DNA from: Muribaculaceae bacterium
Lineage (GTDB): Bacteria; Bacteroidota; Bacteroidia; Bacteroidales; Muribaculaceae
Direction of reading: 5' to 3'
Length of the DNA stretch: 40,020 nt
Assembly: GCA_029061255.1 (NCBI GenBank)
Contig: JAIDSL010000006.1
Span: 1 to 40,020, forward strand
Part shown: in pieces, positions 16,531 to 24,688 of the stretch
Layout: every line of letters starts with the position of its first letter
Position numbering within the stretch: position 1 is the stretch's first letter
Made by a program: the position numbers and the translations under genes
Notes under the pieces: generated by a model
Told to the model about the DNA's origin: nothing
The model's database searches: none
Seen by the model: only the letters and a program-made list of their open reading frames with translations

Positions 16531-16567
16531 TGTCTAAAATTTTGGCAGGGTGTCGAATTTTTAGACA
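16531..16567. promoter_or_regulatory. Perfect inverted repeat upstream of the export operon: candidate regulator site
   Basis: TGTCTAAAA (16,531-16,539) and TTTTAGACA (16,559-16,567) are perfect 9-base inverted arms with a 19-base spacer. TGTC also starts at 16,551 and at 16,621 (TGTCTGTAATTTTG, similar to TGTCTAAAATTTTG at 16,531). The repeat lies about 75-110 bases upstream of the predicted tolC start and about 50-90 bases upstream of the regulator start, a normal place for an activator serving both units. Confidence 0.6.
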
Positions 16568-16602
16568 AAATGCATTCGGAAAATGCGATTGTGGGTGCTA
16601 AT

Positions 16603-16634
16603 TTTGGAGGAGAAAAAGCGTGTCTGTAATTTTG
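16603..16634 (+). promoter_or_regulatory. Promoter of the TolC/HlyD/ABC operon
   Basis: TTTG at 16,603-16,606, a 20-base spacer, then TAATTTTG at 16,627-16,634. The leader is about 25 bases. A second TAATTTTG (16,599-16,606) overlaps the -33 box and could act as an alternative upstream start. Confidence 0.75.
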
Positions 16635-16665
16635 CCGGTGTAAACGACAAAACAAGAATATCGAA

Positions 16666-17994
16666 ATGAAACATTCAACAGCGATACTGGTGATTCTCTC
16701 ATTGCTTTTTTCTCAGCAGTGCATATTTGCCCAAAACATACAGGAAGAGACTCCTATGACACTCCACGACTGCCTTCTATATGCAAGAGAACATGCACAC
16801 TCCAACCGTCTGAACCGTCTTGAGACCCAAGCCGCGTCTGCCGATAAACGCATTGGTGCTTCCGACCTCATGCCATACGTATCTTTCGGAAGCAACGGAA
16901 GCCTTAGTTTCGGTCGAAATATCGATCCGGAGACCAATACCTATGACAATAAAAAGACATTGGGCACGGGGTTCGGACTTGAGATGTCGCTTCCACTTTT
17001 CGACGGACTTGTACGTATCAACAATCTAAAGGCTCTTAAAGCTGCTGAAATCCGCAAGAAAAAAGCTCAGCTTGTAGAAGAAGACCGGGTGTCGCTTGAA
17101 GTGATAAAAGATTTTTACAATATTTCTTATTGCACCTCCATGGTGGAGCAAATGCAACGGCAACTTCAACGCGATTCTACCGACCTTGAAGCAACTCGTC
17201 ATTCTCACAAACTTGGCACAAAGAGTGGGGCAGATGTGGCTGAACTGGAAGCTATTGTAGCAGCCGACCAATATGAATTGATAAATCAGAAAAATCTTTT
17301 GGAAAAAGCCCGGCTATCCCTGCGTACTGCTATGGGAATGCCCCAAACTGATGCTGCGTTAAAGATTGATGTCGATTTCAACAATTTCCCTTGTTCAGAT
17401 GTCACCCGTATTCTTCCGGAGATAGAAGAAGCAGAAATGGCAGTAAAGGAAGGTGCAATGTATCTTCGGGCAGCCAAAGGAGGTTACAGTCCAAAAATAT
17501 CCTTCGGCACAGGAATCTCTACCTCCTACTATCGCATGATGGGAGTGAATGTTGAAGTTCCCTCATTTTCCCGTCAGTTTCGGGACAATATGGGTGAATA
17601 TTTCAGTCTTTCATTCTCTCTTCCTATATTTGATGGACTCGCCACTGCCAACCGAGTGAAAAAGGCATCTTTACAATTGAGGGAAAGTAAGGTCAGGCTC
17701 GAGCAGATTCGATATCAACTCAATCAATCAGCAGAGGAAGCCCGGCTTGATCATGAAGCTGCCATAGAAGAACTCACCGCTGCTTCCCGACGCCTTGAAG
17801 CAGAGCAAATAGCATACAAGGCGATGCGCAAAAAATATGAATTAGGTGCCGTCTCAGCCCTTGATCTTTATACATCTTCATCCAAGCTCGCTCAGGCTGA
17901 GGCTAACCTCACCGGAAAAAAAATTCAGAAAATTATCTCAGAAATCACACTACGCTACTACCAGGGCTACCCTCTCATCAACGATCTTAAATAA
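16666..17994 (+). CDS. TolC-family outer-membrane efflux protein
   Basis: A 442-residue outer-membrane channel component. A signal peptide is clear (MKHSTAILVILSLLFSQQ, cleavage probably after IFAQ). There are two related helical repeats, each with a LPLFDGL or LPIFDGLAT strand signature near residues 107 and 322, as in OEP domains. The C-terminal part is rich in Ala/Glu coiled-coil helices. It probably forms a trimeric tunnel that joins the HlyD adaptor to the outside. It is the first gene of a four-gene operon, preceded by a strong promoter and a candidate regulator site. Confidence 0.93.
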   Translation: MKHSTAILVILSLLFSQQCIFAQNIQEETPMTLHDCLLYAREHAHSNRLNRLETQAASADKRIGASDLMPYVSFGSNGSLSFGRNIDPETNTYDNKKTLGTGFGLEMSLPLFDGLVRINNLKALKAAEIRKKKAQLVEEDRVSLEVIKDFYNISYCTSMVEQMQRQLQRDSTDLEATRHSHKLGTKSGADVAELEAIVAADQYELINQKNLLEKARLSLRTAMGMPQTDAALKIDVDFNNFPCSDVTRILPEIEEAEMAVKEGAMYLRAAKGGYSPKISFGTGISTSYYRMMGVNVEVPSFSRQFRDNMGEYFSLSFSLPIFDGLATANRVKKASLQLRESKVRLEQIRYQLNQSAEEARLDHEAAIEELTAASRRLEAEQIAYKAMRKKYELGAVSALDLYTSSSKLAQAEANLTGKKIQKIISEITLRYYQGYPLINDLK

Positions 17995-18044
17995 TTCATA
18001 ATGCATAATCATTTACTTGGTTCTTGACCCTTAACTCTTAACTC
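17991..18044. repeat. Two short heptamer arrays between tolC-like and hlyD-like genes
   Basis: ATAATTC, ATAATGC, ATAATCA (17,991-18,011) and, 12 bases later, TTGACCC, TTAACTC, TTAACTC (18,024-18,044). They fill most of the 58-base gap and begin inside the upstream stop codon. The first array shares units with those near bioD. Confidence 0.75.
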
Positions 18045-18052
18045 TTTTAAAA

Positions 18053-19306
18053 ATGGACACAGAAATAAAACGCCGCTATCCTCGCCTCCGAAAATATGCT
18101 ATCCCTTCATTAATCCTCATTGCCCTTGCAGTTGCCATCATATGGGCAGTTGCGGCATCTAAGACCACTTCCTATAAGACTGATAAGGAAAATCTGATGG
18201 TGCGAGTAGTGACAGAAGGTGAGTTTAATGATTATATTCACCTTGCCGGAAAAGTCGAGACCGGGTTGATAGTCCAGGTTTCTGCTCTTGAAACAGGAAT
18301 AGTGGATCAAAAACTCGTAGAAGAGGGGGCTATGGTAAGTGAGGGCGACATTATCCTGACGCTTCGAAATCCACTTCTCCGCCAGCAGATACTCGATTCT
18401 GAATCTCAACTTGCAGAGAAGCAGAATATGCTCCGTGACACTGAACTGGCTATGGAGAACGACCGTCTTCAAGTGAAACGCGATATTCTTTCTGCCCGGA
18501 CCGAACTAAACAGAAAGCGCCGAATAGCTGAGCAACAGAGGTCTCTTCTTAACGAGGATCTTACATCGCGAGAAGAATACCTCACAGCACAGGAAGATTA
18601 TGAATTGGCCATGGAAAATCTTAAGCTTCTTGAAGACCGTCTTCGTCAAGATTCTGCATATAGGTCTGTTCAAGTGGCAATGATGAGAGAAAGCCTCCAT
18701 AACATGCAGGAAAACTTTATGCTCGTTCGACAAAGAGCAGAAAACTTGAATGTAAGGGCAACCTACAGCGGACAGCTCGGCAGCTTGACGGCCGAAATAG
18801 GACAAAACATTTCAGCAGGTCAGCAAGTAGGACAGATCAATATACTTGATAATTATAAGTTGACAGTCCAAATTGATGAGCATTACATCGATAGAGTTGA
18901 GCCGGGGTTGCAAGGAAAGGCGAGCCGCCAGGGAAAGGAGTTTGATGTGACAGTGGCAAAGGTTTATCCGGAGGTGGTGAACGGTACGTTTAAGGCTGAT
19001 CTTGCCATAACCGGTACAATGTCGGAAAAACCAAGGGTAGGACAGACCTATCCTGTAGACATTCTTCTTGGAAGCCCGTCGAAGGCGATAATGATAGACA
19101 AAGGGACATTTTTCCAAAGTTCAGGAGGAAAATACGTTTATGTAATGGATTCAGATGGCAAGACTGCACGGAAACGTGAGGTCTCACTTGGCAGACGCAA
19201 TCCAAGATATTACGAAGTCCTCGAAGGCCTTTCTCCGGGAGAAAAGGTAATTATAAGCTCTTACTCCGACTTTGGAGAAGCCGACGAAATAAAGATTAAT
19301 GATTAA
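18053..19306 (+). CDS. HlyD/MacA-family periplasmic adaptor
   Basis: A 417-residue membrane fusion protein. A single N-terminal transmembrane helix (about residues 17-36, SLILIALAVAIIWAVA) anchors it in the inner membrane. A lipoyl-like half-domain follows (VSALETGIVDQKLVEEGAMV), then a long coiled-coil hairpin (about 105-230, rich in Gln, Glu, Leu), the second half of the lipoyl domain (SGQLGSLTAEIGQNISAGQ) and a beta-barrel. It couples the ABC transporter encoded downstream to the TolC-like channel encoded upstream. Confidence 0.92.
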   Translation: MDTEIKRRYPRLRKYAIPSLILIALAVAIIWAVAASKTTSYKTDKENLMVRVVTEGEFNDYIHLAGKVETGLIVQVSALETGIVDQKLVEEGAMVSEGDIILTLRNPLLRQQILDSESQLAEKQNMLRDTELAMENDRLQVKRDILSARTELNRKRRIAEQQRSLLNEDLTSREEYLTAQEDYELAMENLKLLEDRLRQDSAYRSVQVAMMRESLHNMQENFMLVRQRAENLNVRATYSGQLGSLTAEIGQNISAGQQVGQINILDNYKLTVQIDEHYIDRVEPGLQGKASRQGKEFDVTVAKVYPEVVNGTFKADLAITGTMSEKPRVGQTYPVDILLGSPSKAIMIDKGTFFQSSGGKYVYVMDSDGKTARKREVSLGRRNPRYYEVLEGLSPGEKVIISSYSDFGEADEIKIND

Positions 19307-19326
19307 AGATAAATTTTTAACTCAAT

Positions 19327-19371
19327 CATGATAAATCATGACATGTCATAATGCAACATGATAAATCTTGA
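19327..19371. repeat. 15-base direct repeat between adaptor and ATPase genes
   Basis: CATGATAAATCATGA (19,327-19,341) and CATGATAAATCTTGA (19,357-19,371) differ at one base and have a 30-base period. An 8-base tandem (CAACAACT twice, 19,378-19,393) directly precedes the ATPase ATG. Nothing else is evident in this 87-base gap. Confidence 0.6.
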
Positions 19372-19393
19372 TTAAATCAACAACTCAACAACT

Positions 19394-20074
19394 ATGAACA
19401 TCCAAATCGAAAAATTAGAAAAAGTATTCCGCTCTGATACAGTTCAGACCGTTGCACTCAATAACGTCTCGCTTTCAATAGACGACGGCGAGTTTGTAGC
19501 CATAATGGGACCCTCCGGTTGCGGGAAATCCACCCTTCTCAATATCCTTGGCTTGCTCGATAATCCGACATCCGGCAGTTATAAACTCGACGGCAAGGAA
19601 GTGGCACAGCTTAAGGAGAGTGGCAGAACTGATTATCGCAAAGGGCGTATAGGATTTATATTCCAGTCGTTTAATCTTATCGACACAATGACTGTCAGAG
19701 AAAATGTAATGCTTCCTCTCAATAATTTGCCTTTAAGTCGCGAAGAGAAAAACAAACGCGTGGATGAGGCACTGAATCGGATGGGTATCGCTCATAGGGC
19801 TAAGCACTATCCATCCCAATTGTCAGGCGGTCAGCAGCAACGTGCTGCCATAGCCCGCGCTATTGTCGGTCGCCCCGGTCTGATTCTTGCCGATGAGCCG
19901 ACAGGAAATCTTGATTCCAAGAATGGTGCCGAGGTGATGCAGCTTCTTTCCGAACTTCACAAAGAGGGTGCTACGATAGTAATGGTGACGCACTCACACA
20001 GGGATGCCACTGTAGCCGACCGCGTGATAAACCTTTACGACGGTCAGATAGTAGATAATCTTCAAATGATCTGA
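19394..20074 (+). CDS. ABC transporter ATP-binding protein (MacB/LolD type)
   Basis: A 226-residue nucleotide-binding subunit. Walker A GPSGCGKST (near residue 40), Q-loop FQSFNLI, signature LSGGQQQRAAIARAI, Walker B LILADEPTGNLD and H-loop THS are all intact. The GNLDSKNGAEV segment is typical of the MacB/LolD subgroup, which powers mechanotransmission rather than classic transport. It pairs with the FtsX-type permease that starts 4 bases after its stop. Confidence 0.95.
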   Translation: MNIQIEKLEKVFRSDTVQTVALNNVSLSIDDGEFVAIMGPSGCGKSTLLNILGLLDNPTSGSYKLDGKEVAQLKESGRTDYRKGRIGFIFQSFNLIDTMTVRENVMLPLNNLPLSREEKNKRVDEALNRMGIAHRAKHYPSQLSGGQQQRAAIARAIVGRPGLILADEPTGNLDSKNGAEVMQLLSELHKEGATIVMVTHSHRDATVADRVINLYDGQIVDNLQMI

Positions 20075-20078
20075 AACC

Positions 20079-22448
20079 ATGTTAAAGTTTTTTACTTCTG
20101 ACCTTCGTCGGAACATCATAAAGATACTATGCCTTGCATTGGGGCTTGCCGTTGGTTTCCTTCTCGTGGCAAAGATTTACTTTGAGCAGAGCTATGACTC
20201 CTTCTTCCCTGATGTTGACCGAATATATATGATAAAATATAGCGCTGTTCATAACGGTGAGTGTCAAGTTTATCCTAATACTCCCGGAGGCATAGCCCCT
20301 GAGGTGAAACGTAATATCTCACAAGTAGAAGTTGCTACTCGAATCACAGATTTGACAGATGATCTCAAGGTAAAGCTTAATGATGGCCGCACATATGAAA
20401 TGCCCTATATGTATTTAGCCGACAGTTGCTTTTTTGATGTGTTTCAAACGGAAATCTTAGAAGGCGATCCCCATGAAGCATTGGCTGTCAAGGATCATGT
20501 AGTCATCCCGCAGTCTCTTGCTGACAAAATCGGAGGAAATGTGGTAGGGCAGCAATTGTCAGTGGTTGAATTTGGAAATGATTATAAGATGACTATTGGA
20601 GGGGTCTATAAGGACTTCCCTCTCAACTCTACCATAAGCAATTCCATATATTTAAGCTTGCCTACGATAGGAAAATTTATGATGGATGGCAGAGAGAATC
20701 TTTTGGGTAATGATCGTTATCGCAGCTATGTGATGTTGGCAAAAGATTCTGATCCCGATAAGGTCACTAACATGATGTATGAACATCTTAAGACAAGAAT
20801 TGATGAAGAAGCTTTCAGACTCTATGACTTGAAGGTTGTGCTTGATCCTCTTTCCGGTAATTACAGTTCTCAATCAGGGGTTCGAAATATGTCTTGGATG
20901 CTCGGATTGTTGGCTTTGATAATGTTGATGTGTGCCGGACTCAACTATCTTCTTATTGTGATAGGTCAACTGTCGGCAAGAGGCAAGGAAATGGCTATCA
21001 GAAAATGCTATGGAACCGGTAAAAAGTCGATTTTTAAGATGATGATGAGCGAAAGCATATTCTTCCTTCTTGTTTCCCTTTTGCTTGCCGTGCTGCTCTC
21101 CTTTTCATTTTCAGATCTTTGCAAGGAGTTATTGGGGTATACACCAAAAGAATTGTTTTCTACAGGAAGAGTTTGGATAGTTGAAGGCCTTGTATGTCTT
21201 GGGCTGCTCATTGTTACGGGTATAATCCCTTCGATTATATATAGCCGTACTCCTGTGTCGCAAGCATTCCGTCCGGCCGTGCATGGAAGAAAGATTTGGA
21301 AACTTGTCTTGTTGGCTGTTCAGTTTTTTGCCACGGGTTTGATCCTATGTCTTCTTGTTCTTGTAGGAAGGCAATATTCAATGGTCGGTCAACTTGATAT
21401 GGGGTTGGATTATGAAAATATAGGAATTTTCTACCGTTATCCCATGTCGGATGAACGTACGTCTACAGTAATGAAGGAATTAAAGAAACTTCCGTTTGTG
21501 GAGTATGTGGCAACATCCGACAGAGATCCGACACATTGGCTGCCGGGCAATAATATTTGGACAGAAGGAAAATATGAGGATAATGTGAATATTTCCGATC
21601 AGGAATATGTGAATCCTGAATTTTTTGATGTTTTTGGCATAGAGTTCTTACAAGGTTCGAATTTCAGTGAGAATCTGGACTCCACGGTCAATCAGATTGT
21701 GGTCGATGAGCAAATGATCAAGGTGTTCCAAAAATATTTTGACGAGACTGACAATGACATAGTTGGAAAGTCAATATATATAACCGGTCACAGTAATGAG
21801 GGACCATCTCCGTTACTTACTATTGTCGGAGTTATTGGAAACATTCGTCGTGGTGGGTTTGAAAGCGGCAATGCCGACACTCGTGCTGAAGTCATCTTTC
21901 CATCGCATAGAGTAAGAGCACACGTATTCATCCGTTTCACTGAATTGACTCCGGAGAATCTAAATGCTGCTCAAAAAGTGCTCGACTCCATCAACGATGG
22001 TGATGAAATCTACATTACTCCTTATAAGATGCGTATTGATGCAAAGCGCGGCGTGATCAAGAAGTTTGGAATGTCAGTTATGGTTGTGGGAATCGCAATC
22101 CTTCTCATAGCCCTTATCGGCTTGATTGGATATGTGGGAGATGAGGTCAACCGTCGTGCAAAGGAAATAGCCATTCGCAAGGTAAATGGCACTGATGCTT
22201 GGAAGATAGTAAGGCTTTTCTGTGTTGACGTTTTAAAAATAGCGCTTCCGTCACTTGTTTTAGGCGGAGCTGCGGCAATGATAATTGGTCAGCGCTGGCT
22301 GTCACAATTCACTGACCGGGTATCCCTGTCACCTCTCAGCATGATTGCATGCCTATTCTTACTGCTTATCTTGATAATGTGTGTTGTCGTTGCCAATACT
22401 CTCCGAGTGGCACGCAGCAATCCTATTGATCACCTCCGATCCGAGTAA
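20079..22448 (+). CDS. ABC transporter permease, tandem FtsX/MacB type
   Basis: A 789-residue inner-membrane protein with about eight helices: one near residue 15, three around 270-390, one near 405-430, and three around 665-785. Two large extracytoplasmic MacB_PCD-like domains lie between them. Each half carries an FtsX coupling motif (MAIRKCYGTGKKSIF and IAIRKVNGTDAWKIV). This single-chain double-FtsX form is common in Bacteroidota. With the ATPase, adaptor and TolC-like channel it should form a tripartite exporter of an antimicrobial, peptide or lipid-like substrate. The substrate is unknown. Confidence 0.92.
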   Translation: MLKFFTSDLRRNIIKILCLALGLAVGFLLVAKIYFEQSYDSFFPDVDRIYMIKYSAVHNGECQVYPNTPGGIAPEVKRNISQVEVATRITDLTDDLKVKLNDGRTYEMPYMYLADSCFFDVFQTEILEGDPHEALAVKDHVVIPQSLADKIGGNVVGQQLSVVEFGNDYKMTIGGVYKDFPLNSTISNSIYLSLPTIGKFMMDGRENLLGNDRYRSYVMLAKDSDPDKVTNMMYEHLKTRIDEEAFRLYDLKVVLDPLSGNYSSQSGVRNMSWMLGLLALIMLMCAGLNYLLIVIGQLSARGKEMAIRKCYGTGKKSIFKMMMSESIFFLLVSLLLAVLLSFSFSDLCKELLGYTPKELFSTGRVWIVEGLVCLGLLIVTGIIPSIIYSRTPVSQAFRPAVHGRKIWKLVLLAVQFFATGLILCLLVLVGRQYSMVGQLDMGLDYENIGIFYRYPMSDERTSTVMKELKKLPFVEYVATSDRDPTHWLPGNNIWTEGKYEDNVNISDQEYVNPEFFDVFGIEFLQGSNFSENLDSTVNQIVVDEQMIKVFQKYFDETDNDIVGKSIYITGHSNEGPSPLLTIVGVIGNIRRGGFESGNADTRAEVIFPSHRVRAHVFIRFTELTPENLNAAQKVLDSINDGDEIYITPYKMRIDAKRGVIKKFGMSVMVVGIAILLIALIGLIGYVGDEVNRRAKEIAIRKVNGTDAWKIVRLFCVDVLKIALPSLVLGGAAAMIIGQRWLSQFTDRVSLSPLSMIACLFLLLILIMCVVVANTLRVARSNPIDHLRSE

Positions 22449-22459
22449 AACGACGCATA

Positions 22460-22561
22460 ATTCCAATGTCCTTGTAGGGACGCACGGCCCGTGCGTCCTT
22501 ATTACGATATAACTTTGGGAGGACGCACGGGCCGTGCGTCCCTACAAGGACATTAGAATTG
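22460..22561. repeat. REPIN-like inverted pair of REP palindromes
   Basis: Two REP palindromes (22,479-22,499 and 22,522-22,542) lie in opposite orientation. The whole arms, 22,460-22,499 and 22,522-22,561, are 40 bases each and match at 39 positions when one is reversed, around a 22-base spacer. The GTAGGG heads face outward. It fills the gap between the convergent permease and ATPase/nuclease genes and could also act as a two-way terminator. Confidence 0.93.
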
Positions 22562-22589
22562 TTTTGGCATCGGAGAGTAATGCTAATGT

Positions 22590-24146
22590 TTATAACATTT
22601 CGATTATCCAGCCATCAAGTGTACGGGAGTTTGTTGAAAAATTAGCTCCTATCAAGAAGATTGTCCTTGAATCTGCTTCAAATGGCAGAGCATATCCTTT
22701 TTCGTGAATTTGCTTGATAGCTTCTTCCGGAGTGTCGTTGATCTTGAACTCGAAAATATAGACGTAGCCGGAAGTAAGAATCTGCATGTCGCATCTTCCT
22801 TTAGCAGAATGAATCTCCGTACGCACAGTAAGCCCCATCATTTTTGCGGCTATTGCCATCATATTCTGGAAATGGATTTCTTTATCTTTTTCTCTCTCAG
22901 AATTGGTGTCTGCGAAAAGGCTCTTCATGCTGGTCATGAAATCTTCGGGTCTTCCTTCATTTATATCTTTCAGGCATTTTTTTAGATTGAAGGCCGATTG
23001 TCCATCCATGCCTCTAAGAAAATGGTTTGCAAGAGAAGACCAGAATGCAGTCACCACCTCCCTGTTTGGAAAGTCGAGAAGGTATTTGGACGTATCTGGA
23101 TTATAGCCCTTTATTGTAAGGTATCCTGATTGGAACAACAAAGGAACAAAATCTGTACTTGTATCCGTGATATCGCTAAGTTCCAGCTTAGTCCTTTTTT
23201 GACCATCTATGGCATCCAGTCGGTAATTATTTTTTTCAATCAATCGTATTAGGTATGAAGGAGAGCCGCTTTCAAACCAATAATCATCAAGCTCATTATC
23301 ATCAAAAGCATTAATGACACTGAAAGGATTGTAAATTCCTTCCCCCTTGGAAGCAAAGTGATAGCCATCATATTTTTTACGGAATTCCGACCATGCCTTT
23401 TCTTCTGAAATATCATGTTCCTCCGCGAATGATTCTATAGAAGCTCTAAAATATCTATGGAATTCTGATTCGGAAATTCCGCATATGTCGTTATAACGGG
23501 GTATCAAAGATATATCCTTTAGATTATTCATCCCACTAAAAATCGACAATTTCCCAAATTTACTAATACCTGTAAGCATTGCGAACCTTATATATTGATC
23601 CGATGCTTTGATTACTGAATAGAAACCGCGAAGTTCTCCCTTCAGTTTTTCATTTAGGTCATGATCATGCAAACAATCAAGTAGAGGTTTGTCGTACTCA
23701 TCTATTAAGATTACGACTTTCTTACCATATTTCAAGTAAGCCTGTTTAATAAGGCTTGCAAAATTTTCCGAAACACCTGATCTATCAAGAGACAAAGAAT
23801 AATCTTGTGCTATACTTTTCAAACTTCCATAAATGCTTTCTGAAAGACGAGATTCGTCGACATAATTTGCAGGGCTAAAGTCAAATCTGAAGACCGGATA
23901 ACTGATCCACTTCCGTTCAAGAGATTCAAGTGCAAGTCCATTGAAAAGGCTCTTTTCTCCTTTAAAATATGATTCTATTGTAGACACGAGCAAACTTTTT
24001 CCAAATCGGCGAGGCCTACTTAGGAAAACATATCGATACCTGTCAGTGATATCATAGACCAAAGCTGTCTTATCAACGTAGATGAAATCTTCGGTTATTA
24101 TGTCTCTGAAAGTTTGGATTCCAATGGGGTATTTGATTTGAGCCAT
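22590..24146 (-). CDS. AAA-ATPase-like protein with C-terminal PD-(D/E)XK nuclease-like domain
   Basis: A 518-residue protein starting MAQIKYPIGIQTFRDIITED. The N-terminal ATPase domain has a Walker A variant SRPRRFGKSLLVS and Walker B VVILIDEYDKPL. The C-terminal part (GRCDMQI then VYIFEFKIN) matches the PD-(D/E)XK pattern of the PF09820/PF08011 family. This family is greatly expanded in gut Bacteroidales; no function is firmly known to me. The ATG at 24,146 is chosen over one at 24,200, because a good promoter lies between them and the family begins near this residue. It is a single gene flanked by the REPIN and the small-RNA region. Confidence 0.9.
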   Translation of the reverse strand: MAQIKYPIGIQTFRDIITEDFIYVDKTALVYDITDRYRYVFLSRPRRFGKSLLVSTIESYFKGEKSLFNGLALESLERKWISYPVFRFDFSPANYVDESRLSESIYGSLKSIAQDYSLSLDRSGVSENFASLIKQAYLKYGKKVVILIDEYDKPLLDCLHDHDLNEKLKGELRGFYSVIKASDQYIRFAMLTGISKFGKLSIFSGMNNLKDISLIPRYNDICGISESEFHRYFRASIESFAEEHDISEEKAWSEFRKKYDGYHFASKGEGIYNPFSVINAFDDNELDDYWFESGSPSYLIRLIEKNNYRLDAIDGQKRTKLELSDITDTSTDFVPLLFQSGYLTIKGYNPDTSKYLLDFPNREVVTAFWSSLANHFLRGMDGQSAFNLKKCLKDINEGRPEDFMTSMKSLFADTNSEREKDKEIHFQNMMAIAAKMMGLTVRTEIHSAKGRCDMQILTSGYVYIFEFKINDTPEEAIKQIHEKGYALPFEADSRTIFLIGANFSTNSRTLDGWIIEML

Positions 24147-24169
24147 TACAAAAGGTATTAATGAGATTG

Positions 24170-24202
24170 CAAATATAATGATTTTTTCCATTTTTAGCAA
24201 AT
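24170..24202 (-). promoter_or_regulatory. Promoter of the ATPase/nuclease gene
   Basis: On the minus strand TTTG (24,202-24,199), a 21-base spacer, then TATATTTG (24,177-24,170). The leader to the ATG at 24,146 is about 18 bases, which supports the shorter start. Confidence 0.65.
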
Positions 24203-24233
24203 CTCATTCTTCATGATCCGGTTTGCTCATCGA

Positions 24234-24287
24234 AGACAACTTCGATAATTCCGATAACGTCGATAACGATGACAATGCCGACAACTA
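24234..24287. repeat. Degenerate 9-base tandem array
   Basis: Six 9-base units in exact register: AGACAACTT, CGATAATTC, CGATAACGT, CGATAACGA, TGACAATGC, CGACAACTA. They lie upstream of the ATPase/nuclease promoter. Apart from this array I see nothing in 24,203-24,407; a 60-codon minus-strand frame there is most likely a by-product of the repeat. Confidence 0.6.
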
Positions 24288-24407
24288 TATTTTTATGTTG
24301 TAAAGCATATTTTTGGGAAAATTGCGCTGTATTTTGGAAATGAAATGTCAAAATGTAGGTGAGTTTATATGTTATGCAACATATTTGTGACATTTTGTCA
24401 AAAATAA

Positions 24408-24439
24408 TTTGGAGGAAGAGAAATTTTACCTTATCTTTG
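24408..24439 (+). promoter_or_regulatory. Promoter of the candidate small RNA
   Basis: TTTG at 24,408-24,411, a 20-base spacer, then TATCTTTG at 24,432-24,439. It is one of the best promoter matches in the window, yet no gene starts within 240 bases downstream. Confidence 0.7.
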
Positions 24440-24445
24440 CACTCA

Positions 24446-24533
24446 GAATCTAAACAATCTTTTTACCTTAAGATTTTTTACCTGTAGAAACTCATAAATT
24501 GGGCCGGACCGTGGTGGTTAGGCCCTTTTTTAT
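24446..24533 (+). ncRNA. Candidate small RNA or leader RNA upstream of bioA
   Basis: A strong promoter (24,408-24,439) and a strong terminator (24,501-24,533) bound an RNA of about 85-90 bases with no plausible coding frame. Inside it, AATCTT (24,456-24,461) and AAGATT (24,470-24,475) form a 6-base-pair hairpin, and the motif TTTTTACCT occurs twice. It may be an independent small RNA, or an attenuated leader whose read-through reaches bioA at 24,689; a separate -7 element at 24,662 argues for the first. I cannot assign it to a known RNA family. Ends are predicted, not observed. Confidence 0.55.
24501..24533 (+). terminator. Rho-independent terminator of the candidate small RNA
   Basis: GGGCC (24,501-24,505) pairs with GGCCC (24,521-24,525); inside, GACC pairs with GGTT around a 5-base loop after one G/A mismatch. 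A run of six T follows directly. Confidence 0.85.
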
Positions 24534-24629
24534 TGCGCAGAGTGGCAGAGGATGGTGAGAACGCAGAGGGTTGGAGGAGAGGAAAAGGTTAAGGAGATAA
24601 GTAATGGAGTAGGTTTATAAAAAAAATCT

Positions 24630-24657
24630 AAATTCTAAATTCAAAATTCTAAATTAT
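24630..24657. repeat. Heptamer tandem array (AAATTCT type) upstream of bioA
   Basis: AAATTCT, AAATTCA, AAATTCT, AAATTAT in exact 7-base register. It ends 4 bases before the bioA -7 element, the same arrangement as at priA. The stretch 24,534-24,629 before it is purine-rich with no recognisable feature. Confidence 0.85.
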
Positions 24658-24661
24658 TTAG

Positions 24662-24669
24662 TAATTTTG
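24662..24669 (+). promoter_or_regulatory. -7 element of bioA
   Basis: TAATTTTG, 19 bases before the bioA ATG. No TTG lies at -33, where the heptamer array sits instead, so this may be a weak promoter or one that needs an activator. Confidence 0.5.
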
Positions 24670-24688
24670 CAGAGAAAAATCAATATTT

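Noticed and set aside
16540-16560. A sigma-54 promoter before the export operon (TGGCAGGG region)
   Set aside because: The -12 GC element is not present at proper spacing, the neighbouring regulator has no AAA+ domain, and a good -33/-7 promoter exists.
24211-24393. A 60-codon minus-strand frame with an Ile/Val-rich end
   Set aside because: Its C-terminal part is just the 9-base tandem array read in frame, it lies in the promoter side of a real gene, and it has no start context or family likeness.
24446-24688. A biotin or SAM riboswitch upstream of bioA
   Set aside because: I see no match to a known riboswitch core; the RNA is reported only as a candidate small or leader RNA.
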